DNA of 17,323 nt from an uncultured Pelagibacteraceae bacterium (lineage in GTDB: Bacteria > Pseudomonadota > Alphaproteobacteria > Pelagibacterales > Pelagibacteraceae), in contig CACFKO010000017.1 of assembly GCA_902566925.1 (NCBI GenBank), positions 1 through 17,323 on the forward strand. Direction: 5' to 3'. The position numbers and the translations under genes were made by a program. Positions 1-9,000 of the stretch are shown in pieces (the stretch's first letter is position 1; each line of letters starts with the position of its first letter). The notes under the pieces were generated by a model. It was not told the origin of the DNA. It was given only the letters and a program-made list of their open reading frames with translations, and made no database searches.

Positions 1-3000
1 AATATTGCAAATATATATAAAAAGAAAGGTACTCTCAAGTCTTTTCGAAACATACTTCACTGTTTCGGTATTGATGAAGAGTTAGTTAAGGTTAACTTTT
101 ATGCTGACAATACTCAATATACAATAAAAGACAAAAGAAGATACTTAACAGATAAAACAAAATACGTTGACTTCAACAATCCGGATCGCTTCGAAGCGGT
201 AATATATCAATATGACACCGGTTCTCCAGCCGGAAGTTTAGGATTTCTTTCTGGCTCTGCTGCAACTTATGAGTACTATATACCACAAACCATCGAAGCA
301 GAAATCGTATTCCCAGACAAGATGCCTGTTAAAACCAAGTATGGGTATGTTACGCCGTTCGTAACTGCTTCAGTGTTCGGTATAGCAGATGTTGCGGGTA
401 GCGGCACAGACACTGCAACCGGCTCCGCCAATAACTGCAATTTGCAAGTTTATGTCGAACGCGATGAAATGGAATCAAAGAGAGCTAGATTTAGATTAAG
501 CTCTTCTGCTTTAAATGTAAATTTGGTAACTGACTTCTACGAAGATGTATACGATAATCAGAAATGGAATTTCTCTGTTGGCCTTAAGCACGGCACAAAC
601 CCGGATCTTATCCATGGCTCAACTGGAAATACAGATTATACATTGCAATTTTATGGAGTCTGCGTTGTACAAGATTATGCTGTTGGAGAATTTACTAAAA
701 CTGCAACAATTACTCAAGCTAATGCTAGAAAATACTTAATAAATTCTAAAAGAATATTTGCTGGCGCTAGACGATCACATATTACCGGGACTTTATTGAA
801 CTATTCTGATGTTAAAGTGGGTAATATTAGATATTGGTTGACTGATTTAGACTCTAGCGTAGTCAAATATCATGCATATGATATTAATAACTTTGGTATT
901 GACAATCCATATGAAGCAGCACTTATATATCCTTCAGCGGTGACAGAGAGAATTCCAAGAATTGATACTCTTATACTTAATTGGAATTTCGATACTCTAA
1001 GCACTTCCGATTCTACTGGGAAATTTAGCATTCTAGATGCTTCCTCTGGTTCTCAAGACAAAGCAGCATCTAGATATGATGCAAACTTTAAGTCTTACAA
1101 AGAGAAGTTTTATACAGGACAAGGCCACTTCTTCCCAGCTAGTGATAATAAATCGATTGACGTTATCTACCACCCAGTAGCTAGGAATTCATATCCGGAT
1201 GTTGTTGATAGTCATGACTTAGTTGACATTCGAACTACTGATGATATTGCTTTTACTAAAGAAACAAGGCCAATCGATTACTATATTGCTTTCGAGAAGA
1301 GTCCTGCTAGAGTAATTTCAGAAGAAATGATTAAATTTATGTCATCTATTTCTGATTTTAGTAATCTTATAGGGCGTTCTGTCGATAGATACCGGACAGA
1401 ATATAAAGCGTTAGGTAAAATCCGACAACTATTTTTCGAAACAGTCCAAAATGATGAAATGGATTTCGATAAGTTTTGGGATTACTATAAATGGTTTGAT
1501 GATTCTTTGGGCGCCATGCTTGTTGATTTAGTTCCGGCAAGCATAAAACATTCAGATGGAATCAGCAATGTTGTAGAAAACCATGTTTTTGAAAGAAATA
1601 AGTATTGGAGCAAGTTTCCAAATGTTGAACGCGTCGCACCCGAGCCAGAAGGCGGAATGTCAACAATTAATCATCATTTGTATAATTGGAAATGTGCACA
1701 TGCCCCAACAGTCAACCCGCTAACGACTGGCTCATATGACACAGTTAACTGCGATTGGTGGCAAATTAGAGCAGAAACTTATCTACCACCATTGTCGCAC
1801 TCTGTTTCAGGAGTTAACAAGACACACAAGCACATATGGCAAGCTAAACAATCTGTGTTGACTAGAAGTTATAGTACAGCACAACACCTAGATATCTCTT
1901 CTATGAGAGAGTACCGAATAGGAATTAATTATTCACAAACAAAGAACAGGGAATACCTTTGGGGCGCAACAAAACCTTTTGGCGAAACACCATTACTATA
2001 CAATCAGTTTGGTGCCTTCCCAATGCGCTATATGATCACTACTGAAGACATGCTAGAGGCTACAAGCGCTTGTGACTTACAATGCGAAAAAACGCCAAAT
2101 ACGAAGGTTAAACGACACTTCGCCGCGGCCGATGGATATAAGGGATTCCATTCATTCTTTACTCAGTCGACAGAATATGATTTTGCAAGATCTCGCGGTC
2201 ATTTGATAATGCCATTTAACTTGATGTCCTCAACTGTTGACTCTGGATACACAGCTTTAATCAGCGGCGGTGTATCACCAGCAGACGGTCTGCAAGGCGG
2301 AGTTGACTTAGTTAACCTGCACGAAGATTCATATGGATTAGACGGCGGATATGGCCTACAGGGGCCATTTGGCAATCAATGGGTAGGTGGCCACCAATCT
2401 AGGCACGTAGAGTTAAATAGGTACTATACCAAAAGGCTAACACCAATCGCTGCTTCTGCTAGTATGGAGGTCACTGGTGATCCACTCGACGGTGACACAT
2501 TTTCTTTATATGATGCTGCCGGGAATGGGGTACAATTTGTTATTAATAGATTCAATAACATTGTCGACGGCACTGCTCACACTGCTAGCACCTATGCCAT
2601 TAACGTTGGAATTCAGTCTGCTTTGACCAACAAGGCTAGTATAGTCGCACGTCTAAGGGATGCCATCAATAATTCTAGCCTGACTTTAGATATGACGGCT
2701 GTAGGGTCAGGCTTTAAAGTTAATCTCACGCAAGACACAAAAGGATATCTCGGAAATACAGAGATTACAAATATTAATTTATCAAATGTAACTGTTGTTG
2801 ACTTTGACGGTGGCGTTGGCGAAAACCCAACCATATTGGAGAAGTATTTAGACTCGGAAGATGACCGTCCAGAAGGCTATAAAATACTTTATAATGACAT
2901 TATTAGCGGCAAAGGTGCCCTTGCAATCGTTGGTCCGGACTATCCTTTGCCAACTGGACCAGCAACAAATTTGACAAACACAGGATATCCTGTTTCACAT

Positions 3001-6000
3001 AGACCCAGAGTCAGATATTACCGGTCAGAAAAAGCAAAAAGACCGGTCAACATTGCAAATATAAAGACAGTAAAACCGCAATTTAATTCGGCTGGAGCAT
3101 ATGCAACTTCTAGCACCATGATGCATATGCAATCTCCTCCGTATGTGCATAGCCATTCAGTTTCTACTGTTTCTCAAGTTAAAACTGGATCTATGATTAT
3201 GGGTAATTTCTCTCACAATTACCAAGTTGTGCACACTGTCGGCCGACGTCAAAACCCCAAATCAACGATTGGTGTTTATGAAGAATACATGGGTAGTATA
3301 TTGCAGGGAGTATACCAAGATTTACCACAAACAACCCAAGAAGCTACTATAATAGGTATAGCAGCCTCAGTTAACGGAAATACGTATTCTAATTTTCATA
3401 GCTCAAACATATACCATGGAGATGTAAAATCATCTAGCCGGGCGTATGATGATTATTATGCTAGAAAATTTAATAGTGTTATAGCATCAAAATTCTCCGC
3501 TCCCGGTGGCTATGAAGTGATGGGAGAGACATTTATGGATATGCGTGGAAAAGAGATGTCTGTATATAACGCCCTTCCGTGGCGAAACTTATCTGTACTA
3601 GGAAATAAAATTCGATTCGGTGCTGATAGAATAGCTATTGGTGGTAGCGGAGAGCACAATCTGACTACATCAGTCAATTCTGTACGTGTAAATGATGCGG
3701 AAGGATTTCGTGTTGGTCTTCGAGCGCACTTGACTAGACATTCATTATTTGGTGGCGTCAGCCCAGCCAGTACAGTAACTGAAAGTGCCAGTGATGTATA
3801 TACATCTAATGGAAGCGCCAGCGTCTGGCCATCAGCATCATTTCATAAAACAAATAGAAATGCAAAATACAGTATTTTAAAATATATTAATACTTCTAAT
3901 CATGATTTAGCTTATCAAAGAGACAACTATTGGGTCACACATCAGATTCCTAGATCAGATTCGCAATACGCATGGGCGAAAAACGCTTATGATTCTGCCT
4001 TGTTTAGAGATCGACCACCTCCAGACGATAAAGCGACCCTAAATAAGCATATTTTGGATTACCTGACGATACCTAGTGGCGCCACATCTATTTCTCCTTA
4101 TCTCGAATTAGGCGATGTAGCTACCGTTGTATCACAAAGTTTACATGAAAGAAGGTTTTTGAATTCCGTTGGAACTTATCAAGATCAAAATACAGGCGAC
4201 ACGAACCCGGACATATATATTGATAACACTTCTCGCGTTGATCATGATTTACATAACATGTCACACACTGGCAGAACTCTTTATATTGGCATGACGTCTT
4301 ACGGATGGCCATCGTGGGAACAAATTAGAAACAATGATCATCCAAAAAATGTAGAAGTAAAGAAGAGATTTGGATACAAATACACTGATTTTAATACTGC
4401 GATAGTAGGATCTGCTGCTGTTGGATATATTAAGCTAGCTTTAAGTGATCCGGACGGATATCAAAACGATCAAAAGTTGATAACTATAAAAGATTATGCT
4501 GGCAATTCAGTTACTTTTGAGAATGGTAGAGCCGGCCCAGATGCTGTTAATACCGGTACCGGAGAAACTGATAGCAATGGCAGTGGATATGTTGTATACG
4601 GTACCCAGAACTTAACCAACAATTCAACTTCTGAGATAGCGGAAAGATTTGTAAATGCGATCAACAATGTCAATACATACACTCAATCGCCTAATCTTAC
4701 TTTAAATGTCAAAGCAGAATTATATGGGAATTCATATATTAAGATCACACAGTTAAGTGATCCCGCTGATCATACGCTAGGTAACTACGGCAACACAGGG
4801 AATATAATAAATGTTTCGGAAACATCCCCGGGAACATTTTTCAAAATAATTAATTTTGCTGGTGGAGTCCGTGCAATCCCGGCCTCATTTAACATGGAAG
4901 AGCCACATCGTGGATTTTTACGTACTAAAACCAAAACAGTCGACGAATCTAGAGTAGTATTTGCGCTACCAAATAAAACTAGTATACTTTATAAAGGCGA
5001 TGTAGAAAGATATTTGACTTATAAATATCCATATTACAATATCAAATTCCACTTTAATAATAAAAACTTTTATATCGATTTAGAAGACATGAACCTCAAC
5101 AATAATGAATCGTTTTATACAAATTTGTATGATTATTATTGTACTGAGAATTACGATGTCAACCACTTCAGAATCAAGTTTGCACAATTGCAGGCTAGCC
5201 AGATTGTGTATCCAAAGCCGGTAAAACACACCAAATATTCTGTTAGATCTAGGAGGTTTTTCGTTAACAATTTCTGGGCGACAAATAAAAACACTGTCTT
5301 AAGTTCCTCTAGAGGTGATACATCTATAGAAAAATTAACTGCAAATTTCCAATCTATGTTGGGAGGCGCAACATTGCCGTATATTAATGGCTTAGATCAA
5401 ATTGGTAGAATTCGCACTGGGAGCTATTCTGTGCTGTTTGCGACCCGTCACTTAAATCACATATACGACAATTACACCATGGTGCCAGATACAGAATTGT
5501 TCTATAATTCAAACAATCTTGTTATCGATGCTCTAGGGAAAGATTCAACTACATGGTGGAATGTCTTCCCGAACAGCGCCGCTAAAAATTACGCCTCAGC
5601 CGATTCTAGTGATGCACATAAAGAAGCTGCGCCCACAAGACTAGTCTTAAGTCAATCAATTTGGCCAATGGACGCAAGAATGAATTTTACTAGCTCTGAC
5701 GCCTCTTCCTCTGCCGGCAACGGTGCAAGGGCTTGGGGAACAGTGACAATTGTAACAGCAGCAGATACTAACGGCGACACTATACAGTTTACTAGTACGG
5801 ATGGCACTGCGTTTGTAATCAGAGGAACCGCCGGTAGTCAAACATCTGATTCCACCAGCACTGCGCGTGATTTTACTAAAGTGGATGGAGATAATAACAC
5901 TACTGCGGCAAACTTAGCGGCATGTATAAACGCACACTCAAAGTTAAGCGCTTCTGCCACTAATGCTGTTGCAGTGATTTACCAACAATATGTTGGCACT

Positions 6001-9000
6001 GCTGGGAATGGAACAATAACTTTGTCTGATTCTGTGTCTATGACAAAGAGAGATTTCTCCGGAGGAACAAATCCCAAAATAAATTCCGGTGGCGATGGTG
6101 TACTGCAAAGTACTTCACACTTATTTCACAATGCCGGAACTGTTATTTCCGGAACTGATTACATTCAGGTTTCTCCAAAGTACGGATACACTCATACACT
6201 TCAATCCCCGGGATCCTTAAGATGTCCAACCGGTCGATCTAGCTTGGGGATTATGTCACCAACTTTAGCCGGCGAAACAGGCCAAGACACTGGACCGTAC
6301 CCTCTAAGATCTAATCATTACTGGTTAACTCGATCTTTAGGGGAAACAACAGATGGCTTATATGATTCCACAGCATTTTGGGATACCCCAACTGTATCTG
6401 GCTTAGAGCCATTTGAACAATCATATGATCACTGGTACAAAGAAACTCTTAAGTGGCATAGTAAAGACTTTGCGCTAATCCCAGAATACAGAGTGTCCGG
6501 TCATTGCCATCGATGGCACTTAAAAAGTTCTTTAAGTTCGTCATGGTATAAATATTTTGATAAATTGACGCGTCGTGCATGGGGTGGTGATATCGGTAAT
6601 GATGTCCCCAGCAGTTGGTTAGATATAACTGGCTCCTCTATCACTAAAGATCCTCTAGAGATGACCAATATGACAGATAACATAACCATCGATGGAGATG
6701 ATTTAGTCAAAACAGATGAAAATGGCTTTATTGATAATTTTTCTACAACAACTAGAGTTAGGGATTTAGACAAATTTGTTGTAGATCACAAAAAGAAATC
6801 TGATAGAATAAGTTTGTCTTTAAGGTGTGATGCACTTTATAAATTTCTTCCATATTATGGATTCTTCCCTCAGCTTCGAACATTACAATTATGCGATATG
6901 TTTTCGTATGATCACTTACAATTTTGCAGAACTGTAGAGGCAGACATTAATAGCGATAGGCCATACCCAGAATCTATAACCGCACAACTTAGGCCATTGG
7001 TAGATGCTATTATGGCTCCCGGATTGATGTATAATACAATAAAGTCTGGTATAGCCGTTGATTATCCATTTATTAATAGTAAGTTAGAGACAGGCTCTTA
7101 TTTTGATCCATATGGTGGAACAAATCATATGATCAATAATGAATTTTTTGACAAAAGATTACCATTTGATGCATTAGTTCATCCGCGAGAAATACTAGGC
7201 GATATGCTTAAAGACGGTATTATTGATGCTAATCCACACCCAAGCGCCTCTATGAATATAAGGCTGAAATACGAAGACACACTCAGTCCGGACAAGGCTA
7301 AAAAACACCAAAGATATGAAAAGGCAGCAAACAACTTTTTTGCTGAGGTGCCAAATTTCTTTTTAGAAGATTGTATGACAACGATCTTAACTTCCCGACC
7401 CGGCCCTTACTCTATTAGATTTGATGGTAAATCACAATCTACAACCGGCGATAACATTGTCGATGATGTGCCGTTGTTTAAAATGTTTATAAAAATGAAT
7501 AAAACAACCAAAAGGCATCCATGGTTGTCTGACGGAAATGGAAACCCGGACCCATATTACGAAGCACTTCTAAATGAAGATCCTTATTCTGGCAGTTTTG
7601 CGTTCAATCAGATACAAAATATACCAACTTCGAGTACAAATTACTTCCATTCTGAATATTTGTATTACACTAGTAGCGCTTTGAACTTTGAAGTATCTGA
7701 TTTTGACTATGATCGACCACAAGCAAATCATTATACAGAAGTAGAAACTGTCACAATGTATTCTCAACCACTAGCGTTTGGCCCTCCTTGTGCCGGCGGA
7801 GTTGCAGCACAACATGCGACAAATACATGTGACGGCGCTTCGGCTGATCGCACAACTCATATTGTCGAAAAGTACAATAACACAACATATAGAATGTACG
7901 ACTCGACAAACGGCTTTAATGCCCCATTTACGCCCCCTTATTATGACGGTGGTGCATGGGCTGTGGTAACCTTTAACCCTAGGGAAATGACGAACGTAAC
8001 TCCCCCTACGGAGGATCCCGATCCCCCCGAAGGAATTGTTAACAACGTTGGCTACCAGCCGGCAAATCGAAGAGATTCAGCGGATACTCCCTTTGAACCC
8101 GGCCCGCAGAGCACCTTTGAAATTGTATGTACACCAGAAGATGTAGTTAATAACATAGCTATAGAATATATAAGATTTGAGTTAAATCATGAGTCAGGAT
8201 CTTATGGTGATGTTGGAACTAGGGGTCCTCAAGGATTTACGCTTAATGAAAATGCTATGCAATTAGACGCATCGATTGAAATGAAATACGGCCCTGTACC
8301 AACTCCAAATGGCGGATATGGTAAAGGAATCGTAATCCAATCTAAATTTGAAACTCCAATACTAGATTTTTCAAAATATTTGTTGAGAGATTGGAACTTA
8401 GATAATGAAAAGGAAGTCGCGATTAAATATGGCACATCTGATGAACTGCCATTTAAGAAGCTAACCACCTCTGGATCTTTTGAAGTTGCGAATTTGCTTG
8501 GCTCGATTAAGAGAAACTACAAAAAAAGAGTTCAAAATCCATCACCATATGGAGTGACATATTTGCCGCACACATCTAGTTGGGATAATACCAATATTGA
8601 TTCTATTTGTAAAGTAACAGGAGCCTTGACCCCTATAGGCATGTGGCACCAATATGGTGATGTAATTACCAGACAAGAACCGAAGGGCATCTATTTGGGT
8701 GTTTATGATTATGTAGATTCCCCATATGAAGAGAAGGGCACATTGATGACAATTTGCAATCCAAAATATGCTTTGGTTGAGCCAAATATTGCGGAAAGAA
8801 CTTCATGGATCCCAAGTCTCTCTAGCAATAATGAAATATCTGACACAATTAAGGGCATGTATAGCGTAGTCTCAAATCCATTGAGCAACATAAAGCCATA
8901 CTTTCCTCGGCAAAAATTAATGAGAAGATTAGGTACCTCCACACCAAACCCCACCGCGCCAAACATACCTATAGAAAAAGACTCTGCTGTTGGTGGTCGT

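Noticed and set aside
322..324. ATG as start of the giant gene
   Set aside because: The frame is open upstream to base 1 with family-like sequence, there is no ribosome binding site, and the ATG falls inside the LamG-like region.
545..739. Short plus-strand frame of 64 codons inside the giant gene
   Set aside because: Shadow frame: no ribosome binding site, low-complexity Leu-rich translation, fully inside a convincing gene.
6547..6554. TATAAATA, identical to the T4 late promoter core; also at 5020-5027
   Set aside because: Both lie deep inside the giant gene with no gene start downstream; the octamer is expected by chance in AT-rich DNA.
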